From Exophiala sp. HKRS030 (lineage: Eukaryota > Ascomycota > Eurotiomycetes > Chaetothyriales > Herpotrichiellaceae): 64,000 bases of DNA. A program made the position numbers and the translations under genes. Below, piece after piece: positions 1 to 9,781 of this stretch; the stretch's first letter is position 1; the number at the start of each line of letters is the position of its first letter. Location of the stretch: NCBI GenBank assembly GCA_023897205.1, contig JAHWDD010000035.1:187175-251174 (forward strand), in the 5' to 3' direction. The notes beneath the pieces are model-generated. The model was not told the DNA's origin and did no database searches. It saw only the letters and a list, made by a program, of their open reading frames with translations.

Positions 1-159
1 GAAGGTGTTCGTCAGCCGGATTGGCGCAATGGCAGGACCAAGACAGCTCCCAAGATGTGACGTGATCCGCTTGCATAAGAATCAAACGATACCCAGCGTT
101 AAAGCGCGCCTGGGGCAGAAGCACGTGTAAGCCAGTTGATGGGATCTATCGGGGAAGAG

Positions 160-1010
160 CTACGAAATCCGTCTAGTGAGCCGTGGGTTGCCAACAAGCA
201 GGTTGTGGGGGGCCCAATGGTGTTGTATGAATTCTGACTCGGCGATGACATCGCGCAACGACGTCTTGTCGGAACTTGACAAGTCGGCGACGCAAAGGCC
301 TTGATTTATGGGCAACTTCGAAAGTAATGCGAAACCAACTTCCAGGAGCTGTATCACTTTTTGCTGCGTGGCATTCACTTGGGAAGGGGAGAATTGAACA
401 TGAGGAAGTGTGATAGATGCGCTCAAGTCGATGAGGTGAACTCGCGGGTGTGGATCTTGAGCCTGAACGAGAATGTCGGATGCCGCGAGGTTATTGTGCG
501 CAATTCCAGCTTCGTGCAAGGCCTTGGGCTTCGTGCGAGCTTGATCCGCAATGTTGGAGCTAATTAGAAACTATGAGAGGAACTGGCCCTCAGCCCATTC
601 GAACAGGATGCCTCGGACTCTCACGTTAAAATGCTGAAGTCGGTCGATCCCATACAAACGGGTGTAAATCATATATCCTAGTCACATCTATCTCTACCGT
701 AGTAGGGACATCAATCCAACCATAACAGGCGAAGATAATCCAGCCGTTAAGGCCTTGTTGAATTAGAGAGCCGTTCGCTCGACATTCGATAAAGAAAGGA
801 TTGTAGAAATACTTTTGGTGCGTGCCATTCAGTCGAGACACGTTCAACTCAGGGTGATCGAATTTGAACATTTGCATGAGTCAAGTCGTGTCCAAAGCGC
901 AATTTATCCATCAATCAAACATACCATCATCAATGCATAATGTTTCTCGTCGATGAGAACTTTGAAAATATGACCGTGCCTTCCACCACCGGCATAGAGT
1001 AACTCTGAAA
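160..1010 (-). pseudogene. Kinase-fold protein, broken paralog of the gene at 3509-4400
   Basis: Reading the minus strand, the pieces line up in order with the intact copy at 3509-4400. A first exon piece (about 1005-925) resembles the glycine-loop and YALKM lysine region. It is followed by an intron-like GTATGT and then FKFDHPELN, the IECRANG motif, DRP, RGILFEW, and HLIDLSAS in place of the DFG motif. Three lesions are visible: one extra base near 638-640, after the DRP motif, shifts the frame; an in-frame TAG (about 580) sits where the paralog has CAG; and no clear AG acceptor precedes the second exon. The CAG to TAG change is a C-to-T at a CpA, the context favoured by repeat-induced point mutation, but one site proves nothing. 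The catalytic-loop aspartate is also absent (HNNLAASD). Confidence in the paralogy is high. That it is dead rests on the two independent lesions. Confidence 0.75.
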
Positions 1011-1361
1011 GGATATTTTTTCATCATTCCAATTGAAGGGTTTCAATATAAGACAATCGTAGTCGCAGAATTCCGATGACGGTATTGTTGCTCCATTTCC
1101 TGGATAGAAGTCGAGCCGGTCGGAAGTATTTACAGCGATTTCCGAGGTTTGGGATCCTCAGCCTGGCGCTATTTGAGTGCGCATGTCGGGTTCATCATCA
1201 GAATGTTGAGACACGTCGCCACTGAATCCTCGTTGAGCGAGATCAAATCTTATGGCCGCAGGCGGCAGATCTTCGGCGGCGCTCAGTGCGCTTATCATGT
1301 GATATCGTATGAGTCATCAGCTCTGCGTGTTCGCCCACAGTGCAAACCATCACATGTCGAT

Positions 1362-1625
1362 CGAAGTTCACTAAATTTGTCCCCAAGAAAAAGTGCTATC
1401 TCGTCTAGGTGGTGCCAAGGGTTTGCGCGGAGAAGGTCTCAACTTCAGGGTCCGTAAGAGATCGAGGACGTCCACCACGGCCATTGTGCGGTGCCTCTGT
1501 GCTGCCGAAGCGCCGGTAATTCGTCCGCAGCATACCACTTTTGCCATTTCGTCATTCCTCAGCGAGCCCTCTTCAATCATTGCTTGAATAATCACATGTT
1601 GCGGGTCCGCAAGGTTTGGCGCCAT
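1362..1625 (-). mobile_element. Tc1/mariner-family transposase remnant (N-terminal part)
   Basis: The minus strand starts MAPNLADPQHVIIQAMI and continues with an EEGSLRNDEMAKV helix-turn-helix region, the typical amino end of fungal Tc1/mariner-like transposases. The homology then jumps frame to a segment reading FGSTEAPHNGRGGRPRSL, and jumps again to LDEIALFLGDKFSE. All three are successive parts of the same family consensus. At least two frameshifts are needed, so it is inactive. No catalytic DDE region and no clear terminal inverted repeats were found; the remains fade out near 1360. The family assignment is from remembered consensus, not a search. Confidence 0.65.
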
Positions 1626-2188
1626 GGGTAGGCATTTGATAGGATGGAGGAGACTTCGCTGTCCTGCACTCTACTATATCTAAAGTCACTCCCAATTCAC
1701 TATCTAGGATGTCGTCTAGAAGGTCGGAAAATGGTATGGAACACAAAGGTGGGGAACGTGGCTCATGTGTGCCGCAACAACGCGTAGCGCGATCTTGCAC
1801 GTGCCGGGTCAATACTGGCGCGTCCGCACGTGCTTCAGATTCGGCTGAGTCAGATTGATTCTTGGCTTGATGCCTTGATTGGTATTTGTGGTAGATTGTA
1901 GCCTGCCACTTCAGCAATTCTGTCGAATGATAGTCTGACACGTTATGTAACAGATGTCGCCGACACAGTACGCTGTGATGAAGAAAGTGTGCATCGAGCT
2001 TGATGCCCTTGACCCATTCATTGGATGTTGTGATAGATGGATTGTCAAAGCCTGTGGTCCTCATTTCACATGCACCGAGATTCACTAAAGGTATATCTGT
2101 ATCGGAAATCAATAGCATGACTGAGAGTACCGCTTTCTGGAGAAACCACTCACTCTTTTGCAGACTCTAACATTGAAATGCCTTTGCA
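1626..2188. other. Gene-free stretch, nothing convincing
   Basis: An open frame of 181 codons runs here on the minus strand (2118-1573), but it overlaps the transposase remnant in another frame and shows no recognisable motif. I do not support it as a gene. The stretch holds the promoter side of the gene starting at 2189. Confidence 0.4.
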
Positions 2189-3238
2189 ATGCCCACTCTC
2201 CACGAATATCTAGGACTCCCCAATCCTGAACTTGACCGGACGACTTTACGACCCGGTACGAATACACTCCCGGTTGGTACATATGAGATCGAGGGGGTGC
2301 AACCTTGGGACGATTTCACTCTCGAGACTGTTTTAAATTGCTTCGGGGATATCCTTCGCCGCGATTTCGAGGCCAAAGACCTTCATTATCCACCTCCCCT
2401 GCCCCAGCACCACCGCCGGCTAACAGACGAAAGCTGTGTGGAAAGCATTTTGAAAAAGCACAATCATACAATCATTGACCGAGCCCTCGAGCTTGCGCAA
2501 TCTCGACTGGAGGGTCGGGGGCTTCACCTCCCAATCTCCATGTCCTGGGGATCTCTCGCTGATGTGCAAGAAGATCGCAGGCTGCGCCCTGATTGGGCTG
2601 GCACTGTTCATTGCGGAGTACCTCCGTATGAAAATCGTGTTTCCGGAGATACGAAATCGTCATCGAAATGGAGTTCCGCGATGAAAGATTCCGCCTCGGT
2701 GAGTATACAAGAGGAATATTGGAAACCATTACGGCAGCTGCTCCTATACTGTGTCCGCGTCAATACAAGGTATGGATATATCATATCGGACGCAGAAGCC
2801 TTATTTTTTCGTCGGACAAAATCACAAGAGCCTCCTACATCCTTATCTGCGAGCAGGGCACGACGTCAACCTCCATCAACGCACAATCGTGTGACGTCTC
2901 TCACCTCAGTAGTTTCAGGGACATCGGCAATGTCTTTTGACTCTTCGGGATCCCCATATACTGATGCGGGAAACCCAGATATAAATGAGGCACCTTTGGA
3001 GATTGCCATTATTCCCTGGGCGAACGCCGGCACGGCGGAGCTGACCATCAACTTGGGAGTGTGGTTCATTCATATCCTTGCGACATCCGACATTTCTGTC
3101 GAAGAATCGTATCATCCTTTGGGAAGCTGGCGGAGGATCAAAGATGTAAAGGGTCACTGGTGCTTCCAACAGGAAGGCTCACGGAGAGTTTCTCAAACGC
3201 TCCCAGAAAGCGGGGTTCTGATTGAAGCTGCGCCATAG
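2189..3238 (+). CDS. Fungal protein of unknown function with a KW...YWKPLRQ...RYGYIISD domain
   Basis: A single-exon frame of 349 residues. The centre carries a pattern seen often in ascomycete hypothetical proteins: a GDTKSSSKW stretch (about residues 152-161), then EYWKPLRQLLLYC and NTRYGYIISDAEALFFR, followed by a Ser/Thr-rich linker and a closing EIAIIPWAN segment. In other fungi this domain often sits in or beside kinase-like proteins. That fits its place here between two kinase-fold genes in opposite orientation. No catalytic residues are recognisable and no biochemical role can be given. The start at 2189 is the first ATG of the frame; an additional upstream exon cannot be excluded. 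Confidence 0.65.
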   Translation: MPTLHEYLGLPNPELDRTTLRPGTNTLPVGTYEIEGVQPWDDFTLETVLNCFGDILRRDFEAKDLHYPPPLPQHHRRLTDESCVESILKKHNHTIIDRALELAQSRLEGRGLHLPISMSWGSLADVQEDRRLRPDWAGTVHCGVPPYENRVSGDTKSSSKWSSAMKDSASVSIQEEYWKPLRQLLLYCVRVNTRYGYIISDAEALFFRRTKSQEPPTSLSASRARRQPPSTHNRVTSLTSVVSGTSAMSFDSSGSPYTDAGNPDINEAPLEIAIIPWANAGTAELTINLGVWFIHILATSDISVEESYHPLGSWRRIKDVKGHWCFQQEGSRRVSQTLPESGVLIEAAP

Positions 3239-3508
3239 TCGTGATTCACTGGTATAGTGAAGCGCAGTATCTTTGGGTCTCTTAAAGGACAGAAAGGCAC
3301 AATTACATCTCCGCAGATACGGTGATAGCCATGGGTGTATGCATTAAACATTACAATGTGGGATGAGCCGAGGTTGTCTGCTGCCAGTGAAAACTTGATG
3401 ACGTCTTCGTGCCACGTGAACCATCCAACGCGCCAAGCCCAACTCTCGAAGGCTTTCACATCTCCATCCACGTCCAACTCGGTTGACTTTGACACCGAAG
3501 ACACAACG

Positions 3509-4400
3509 ATGCCGCAGACCGAACTCCATCAGTTTGACTCCCTCGTACTGAAACCTGTCAAGTTGCACCATGAAATTCGTTTCCGAAAATACGCTGGGAA
3601 CGGACGGGCAGGTCATGTTTTCAAGATCCGCATGGATAAGGAAGACTACGCTTTGAAAATGGTAAGTTCCACGAGTTGCTCCCTTCAAGCGCCTGTTAAC
3701 TCCTGATAAGTTTAAATTCGATAATCCCGCATTGAATGCTACAAAGTTCAAGGGAACAAAACGAAAAGCCTTCTACGACCCTTTCTATATCGAATGCCGC
3801 GCGAACGGTGCCCTCATTGAACGAGGCTGGAACGGCCAAATCCTCCCGTCCTGTTACGGTTGGACCGAAATACCTCACGATGTAGAGCTACAGGTGGCTT
3901 CAAGATTTGGAATACAATCGTTTCTGTGGGATAGACCAGAAAATGTTGAACACCAACAGATACGGGGCATACTATACGAGTGGGTTGATGGCCGGCCACT
4001 CACGCAGATCAGGATGACCTCGGACATTGCAAACCAAGCTCGTAAATTATTGAAGGCTTTGCATGACGTCGGAATTCTCCACGGCGGTGTCGCGGCATCT
4101 AACTTCCTCGTTGAAGAATCAAATCAGAAAGTCCACCTCATAGACTTGAGCGCGTCCATTACACATCCACATATCTCAATCTCCCAGGAGGAACTCAAAA
4201 AGAGACAGCAAAAAGAGAGACTGGAACTGGAAGTTGGGTTTTCCTGCCTCTCAGCAAATCCTATCAATCAAGGCGTTTGTGTTGCCGATTTTTCTGGTTT
4301 CGACGTGGAGTCTCTAAACAACAGCTTCGCTGACGTGCCACTAATAAAACACCTCTGGGCCCCACCACAACCTACCTACTGGCAACCTGCGCCACCCTAA
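3509..4400 (+). CDS. Small kinase-fold protein, probably catalytically impaired
   Basis: Two exons, 3509-3661 and 3711-4400, with a 49-base intron (GTAAGT...ATAAG). The predicted product is about 280 residues. A glycine-loop-like YAGNGRAGHVFKI precedes the YALKM lysine; later come WDRP, RGILYEWVDG, the catalytic-loop equivalent ILHGGVAASNFLV, and KVHLIDLSAS in the DFG position. The usual aspartate of the HxD motif is replaced (HGG), so phosphotransfer is doubtful although the Asn of the loop is kept. The frame is open upstream to ATG 3335, so the amino end could be 58 residues longer; 3509 was chosen because it begins the conserved part. The broken paralog at 160-1010 lies in inverted orientation, with the gene at 2189 between them. 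The role is unknown. Confidence 0.7.
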
Positions 4401-5136
4401 TGGCGGCATGGTCACTCCCAAGATCCACCAGATGCGCACCTCCACACGCTTCCAGACTACATCTCTTGCGACTTTTTAACCTAAGACCCAAATTCTTCCA
4501 ACCCAGATGTTGCTCTCAAGAATGGTAACTGTAGAAGTACAGGACTATCCGCGGAAGTGTCAGACACGACATCTTATAAAACTTGAGTCGTCTCTGTTTG
4601 ATCTGGAAGAGAACCGGAGGGCATTATCCTAACTGGAAGGAAGAGGGTTTATAATGGTCCTGGGAAAGGCCTTTCATCATACCCACGCTTTGTTAAAGCT
4701 CCGTTCGTGGACACTGCAGAACTCAATCGGATATAGAATTATCGTCATGGCAAAGCACCAATAGCCGGAACCAATCAAGACACCCGAGCAAGCCTACGAA
4801 ACCCTCCTCGCTCAAGCTTCCCTCCATAGTCTTGATTCCCGACATTACCAAAACGACTGCCTCATTCTCAATCTCTCTGGCACGATGGCAAGTGAGCTTG
4901 CGGCTACCACCTGGAATCCATTACAATATTGCAGCTCAAAGGAGTTGTCTCGGCTTGATGAGAGATTTGATTTCGCACTGCAAGATGTGACTTGCCTTGT
5001 TTTTTGGACAGGCGTGCCACCTGAGCTTGCCCGACGATGGCCATGCTCATGAATAGAAATCTGTTGCGCCGCCGGCTCAACTTGTTTTATGAACTTATGG
5101 CCACACAGATTACAAATGGTATAAACCACGGGGCTT
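4401..5136. other. Intergenic, no gene seen
   Basis: Downstream of the kinase-fold gene and upstream of the minisatellite. No motif, RNA gene or transposon end was recognised. The frame open on the minus strand through 4845-5804 owes its length to the stop-free repeat and is not supported as a gene. Confidence 0.5.
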
Positions 5137-5598
5137 GGGATGCACCACGGAAGTTGGGATACACCACGACTCTGGGATACACCACGGAAGTTGGGATACA
5201 CCACGGAAGTTGGGATGCACCACGGAAGTTGGGATACACCACGGAAGTTGGGATGCACCACGGAAGTTGGGATACACCACGGAAGTTGGGATGCACCACG
5301 GAAGTTGGGATACACCACGACTCTGGGATACACCACGGCTTTGGGATACACCACGGAAGTTGGGATGCACCACGGCTCTGGGATGCACCACGGCTCTGGG
5401 ATGCACCACGGCTCTGGGATACACCACGGCTTTGGGATACACCACGGCTCTGGGATGCACCACGGCTCTGGGATACACCACGGCTTTGGGATACACCACG
5501 GCTCTGGGATGCACCACGGAAGTTGGGATACACCACGACTCTGGGATACACCACGGAAGTTGGGATACACCACGGAAGTTGGGATGCACCACGGATCT
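5137..5598 (+). repeat. Minisatellite of 25 units, 18 and 19 bp variants
   Basis: Units have the form GGGAT(A/G)CACCACG followed by one of two tails: GAAGTT (19 bp, 12 units) or CTCT/CTTT/ACTCT/ATCT variants (18 bp, 13 units). Twelve units of 19 plus thirteen of 18 make exactly the 462 bases of the array. A degenerate unit may precede it at about 5119. Like variants are clustered: GAAGTT units dominate both ends and the 18-bp units the centre, as expected from local unit duplication and conversion. No unit contains a stop codon in any of the six frames, so long open frames appear on both strands; these are by-products. Confidence 0.97.
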
Positions 5599-5966
5599 GC
5601 TTGGCAGGGGATATCGGAAATGCTGAAAGCACATCTAACACCGGAAGCAACTAGGCATGGTTTACTTCGGTAATAAAGTACCGAAGCAAAGAAGCTTGGT
5701 GGCACGAGGGAGACATCAAAGCTTTGCGACTGCGATACTCCGAATGTACGATTCAAGTTTTCGAGAGCCAGGCCCACTAAAATTGCTCTTGCAAAGGAGC
5801 ACACAGGTAACTATTTTAGGAGAACTTTTTCTAGGAAATTGGGCGGAATGAGAAGCTAAGCTGTTCACGCTATCCGCCAGAGTCTTTCTCGTACGAAGCT
5901 CCATCATTACAGTATTCAACTTGTAGTGCTCACACGGAATGAGTCTCATCTATGTAGTCATTCCCC
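5599..5966. other. Intergenic, upstream of the DUF3723 gene
   Basis: No feature recognised. It contains the presumed promoter of the gene starting at 5967; no clear TATA element or operator is evident. Confidence 0.5.
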
Positions 5967-8637
5967 ATGAAGATTCGTAGATCAAGAAAGCGAAAGCAAG
6001 CACCTTCCTGGCCAGAACTAACTCTGGAGAAAAGGGCCAAATTTTTGGGGACAGCGCTGATTGATCTCGGCAGATTGGAATTCATTCGCGCCCCCGGTCG
6101 TAAAGATCTTGAACAAGAGAAAAAATGGCTGATCTCAGTGTTTCAAAACGATGGATGCAATCCACTTCTCGTCGAACATCACATTCCTGCAATCATTGAA
6201 CACGACATTCTGCAAGTGGCTCTTTCGAATTCAAACGCTAGAAGTGATGAGCTTCTCAGCGAGCAGGCCGCCCGCTGGCCAAAATTGACGCTGCCTAATG
6301 ATGTGAATCTAGCTTGCCTACAAGGTCGGCTTCGTGTGGAAGTTGCCAAAAGTTTTCTGCCACTAGAGCGGAGATGGTGGGCGGTGGACCTTTATCGTAG
6401 CGGTCAGTTCCAGCCACCCACCTTTGCAAACAAGCTAACACGACAAAGATATCAGTCATGAACTCCGCCGTGCTCTCGAAGATCAGGTTGCCTTGGAATG
6501 GCATGATCGAGGCGGAGAGATCTGCTTTAACATTTTAAAAGAAGAGCTTCTCGAGTGGAATCGTGGAGGCACATCATGGTGGTCTCGTCTCCAATCTCAA
6601 GATCAGAGAGATGAATTAGAACGTCTGCTCAAGAAGGACAACATAACAGCTGCTCTTTTCCCATTGTTGGAAATTCCTGCCCTAGCGCCGGGGTTTCGTG
6701 GAGGTATGGTAGGTTCTGCTCTTCGTTCGAAGTGTGATGAAGAGATCATCCACTATCTTGACTACATGTACAGATTCTGGTGCAAATTGTTGGGCGATGA
6801 ACCAACCAGCAAAGCTAAGTTAGATGCCTTTACGGTTCAAGAGTTGCAGCTTCGCAACCCCGCTGAAGTTAAAGCAGATAGAGACTATCTTGAAGCTAAG
6901 TGCCAATCCGGTGAGATATTTGGAGGGTTCAATGCCTCAGAGCGTAAAGTTATCTTCGATCGGCTTCTTTCATTGCCATGCCTGGTCCCATCTTTCGATA
7001 CTTTTTTTGAAGATTTGAAGTTCTTAATTGACGTCGCATACTGTGTAAAAAGACTCGTGAAGCCAGCTGTTGGCCAGACAATATCAGAAGCGCTCGAGGA
7101 CGCTTTCTCATCCGAAAGGGTCGCGCCTTGTCCAGATGTTATTGACCGATCAGAATATGACCAGTACGCACGAAGCCATGGGACCCAATTTCAGATTTCG
7201 CGACGGAAGCTTTGGCTGTTTGCTATGAGGGAGCTCGGCCACCTGAGTCCAGATTCGATTCGCAAGGGGCGCGCCCTGGAAACTCCATTGGTACAAGTCA
7301 AGTTACACGCATGGTACAGGTTTGCATTAATCGCCAACAAACTAGGATTTGATTCTCTGCTGATCCAAAAGGAGCTATCCAAAAACCCAGACCGACAAAC
7401 GGCGCGTGATCAGTTTTTGCTCGCACGGGATCGCGAATCATTCAGCTACAGCGACGCTGACCTAGAAAGATACATCGATGCAATCGTCTTTGTTTACGAA
7501 CAAGTTCCACAAAGCGAAGCGCAGTTGCAATCTTCAGCTTTGATTTGTTCAACTGGAGGAGAAGACTTGAAGGATAGATGTGGATTTCCGGATTGGCCCG
7601 CCTACTCGCAATGTGTCAGATCTCTTTCCTTTGACAATGTGCATCGGAATGAGCCTTCTGGGTCTGGAGAGCTGACCCCTCTTTATGTCAGACGAGCAGT
7701 CTATCTTTGTTTCTTCGGCTCGCTAAAAAGCCCTAAAGAAGCATCTGGGACTCAAGAAAGTAACGTTACAAAGCCGGATATGCCGCAGCAGCACGGGGAC
7801 TTTCCCAATGATGATCACAATGAAAGCCCTGCTATCCCTGTTGTGTCCGACTTTGGCCCTCGTTAGGAACCCTCGTTTCGACGCACATGCCCAGGGACGA
7901 TGCCATGAATGAAGTACCAGTAAGTGTCGCTCGATATTCCGTAACCATCCTTCACTGATTGGAAATATAGAGCAGATCTATACCTATCGACATCGATGTT
8001 TGCTCCAATATAGAGCACCAACAGACCGCCATGGTGGATTTAGTTCCGAACCCTTACACGCCAAGTAATTATTCGCCCAGTCAAGTCTCGGTAAGTGCAT
8101 GCCCTTCTGATAATTATCTATATCCGCTCAAACAAGCTCCAGAATGACACCATCTCGATTACCGCCAATCAACCTTCCTATTTAGAGTATGATGAAACCA
8201 GCGTAATCACTTTGAAGCACTTCCGCAGCGGACAATGGCATTCAGAAGGAGTCTACGACAGTGGCACGGGTGACGGCACTATGACCCAGCTAATATCTAG
8301 ATACATCCGCCAAGGCTTGCTTCCACTCAGCACAAGCATGCGCTCTTTAGCCGTTCCACAATGCCGTGAAGTGGCCCTGAGGGACCCCGAGAGAACCATC
8401 TTGATCATGTCAAAAGCTGACTACCGGTTACATTTGTCTAGTAAGTTACAATCGACAAGACCAACCACGCAGAAGAGAACGGCTACGGAGGAAATTGATC
8501 ACGATCAAAGACCCTACAAACGGATAGCTCAGCACGAAGAGAGACAACTAGATGTTATCAAGCGGCCCGTGAAAAGACCAGCGAGCAACGACTTTTTAAA
8601 AGGACAGCCACGTCGGAAATGGCGCGCGGGGGAATAG
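5967..8637 (+). CDS. DUF3723-family protein, five exons, intact
   Basis: Exons 5967-6402, 6449-7759, 7867-7919, 7971-8090 and 8143-8637 splice through four GT-AG introns of 46, 107, 51 and 52 bases to an uninterrupted 804-residue frame; all phases agree. Family landmarks in order: NDGCNPLLVEHHIPAII, LACLQGRLRVEVAKSFLP, RWWAVDLYRSDISHELR (across intron 1), WWSRL, KCDEEIIHYLDY, GEIFGGFNASER, TFFEDLKFLID, and the carboxyl-terminal ITLKHFRSGQW...ILIMSK block in the last exon. The GRLR box stands where relatives have GQHR, which resembles a ParB-type nucleotide box (inference). The tail is basic. Function is unknown. The family is a frequent passenger of Starship giant elements, which is why this intact copy matters for the copper locus 41 kb away. 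The 107-base third splice (donor GTAACG) is the least certain. Confidence 0.85.
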
Positions 8638-9781
8638 TGATGTAAAACAGTTTCATGTCCTACACATTTATACCCTTAGTTTCTAGTCTAACAAGCGGAA
8701 TCATGGCGTGCATGAGGATGGAGCAGCTGATTCAGCCTTGTGTTTGGTTATTGTGATCACACCCTAGGGCTGCAGAACATGTGGGAGTCATTTCTATTTG
8801 GATTGATCCTAGTTTGCCCGCGCGGAGTCTTGCTATTGGCAGGGACAGGGAGAAGCAGCAGTTCTACGCGATCAAATCTTGATAACCAGTCCCTAAGTTT
8901 ACTTGATTCATTGAAGATAGTTTATGGCTAATTGTAGTTTGAACAAAGGTCGGTTTGCCGTACTGTATTTCAATGTCAATATTGTCCATACGCTACTGTG
9001 TAGAGTTACAATCAAACTTGCACCAGCACTAGGATCTTTCATACTATACCATCAGAAGCGTGTGATCAGACCAGACCGGCTTATGTTTCCGGCTCATTCT
9101 GTTGAACGAATGACCATCCCTTCGGGCCAAGAAGCTCAAAGCAGAAACCAAATTCATGATGCGCATTAAATGTAGTGAGATTATGGCAGGTGATTTGCCT
9201 CAGCTGATATTTGGAAATGGCTTCAATATGTATGCCGTCTCCTTTCATCAATCGACAGGAACGATGAGAAGGAAGAAGGACAATCAGTACAAAATGTCTG
9301 TTTGATTTCGCTTACGCCTGTCACGCATTTAGTCCAAGGACTCTGCGAGTTCTTTGACGACAGACCGGTACGGAAACATGGAAAGTATAATATTCTATAT
9401 TGATCTTTCGCGAAACTAAATGGAAGACTTCTTACATATCGGTTCATTCGAATGGAACTCGGTAAACTACGTTAAATTAACCACGGCAATAATTTAATTT
9501 AGAAAAGACCCACATTCGCTCATCCGAATCTGGGGCGGGTGGGCATGCCAAGAAATGTTTCGGCGAGGATGGCAGTATAAGGTGCGGAAGTTGTTTTCGG
9601 TTACATACTGGCCTGGATGGAGTCGATTCGGCACAAACCGCCCCGAAACTGTCCGGCCGGGACTGTGCTGGGTTATCTTTATTCCTTTTCTTCCCCGCGC
9701 CGGCCTTCTTCTCAACCTACCTCCATTTTGTCTTTTACGGCCTTATTACAGTGATTTGCCGTTGTTGGTGCGGTTGTTTCG
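8638..9781. other. Intergenic, 1.1 kb, no gene seen
   Basis: Only short frames without motifs. The last 150 bases before 9782 are pyrimidine-rich on the plus strand (runs such as TTTATTCCTTTTCTTCC), as common just upstream of fungal start codons, and likely belong to the promoter or leader of the Zn2Cys6 gene. Confidence 0.5.

Noticed and set aside
1573..2118. 181-codon minus-strand frame
   Set aside because: Overlaps the transposase remnant in another frame, and has no motif and no splice partners.
5137..5598. Regular repeats resembling a CRISPR array
   Set aside because: Units are contiguous without unique spacers and the genome is clearly eukaryotic; it is a minisatellite.
4845..5804. 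319-codon minus-strand frame and five other long frames through the repeat array
   Set aside because: All six frames are open only because the 18/19-bp units contain no stop codon; there is no conserved domain and no reason to prefer a frame.
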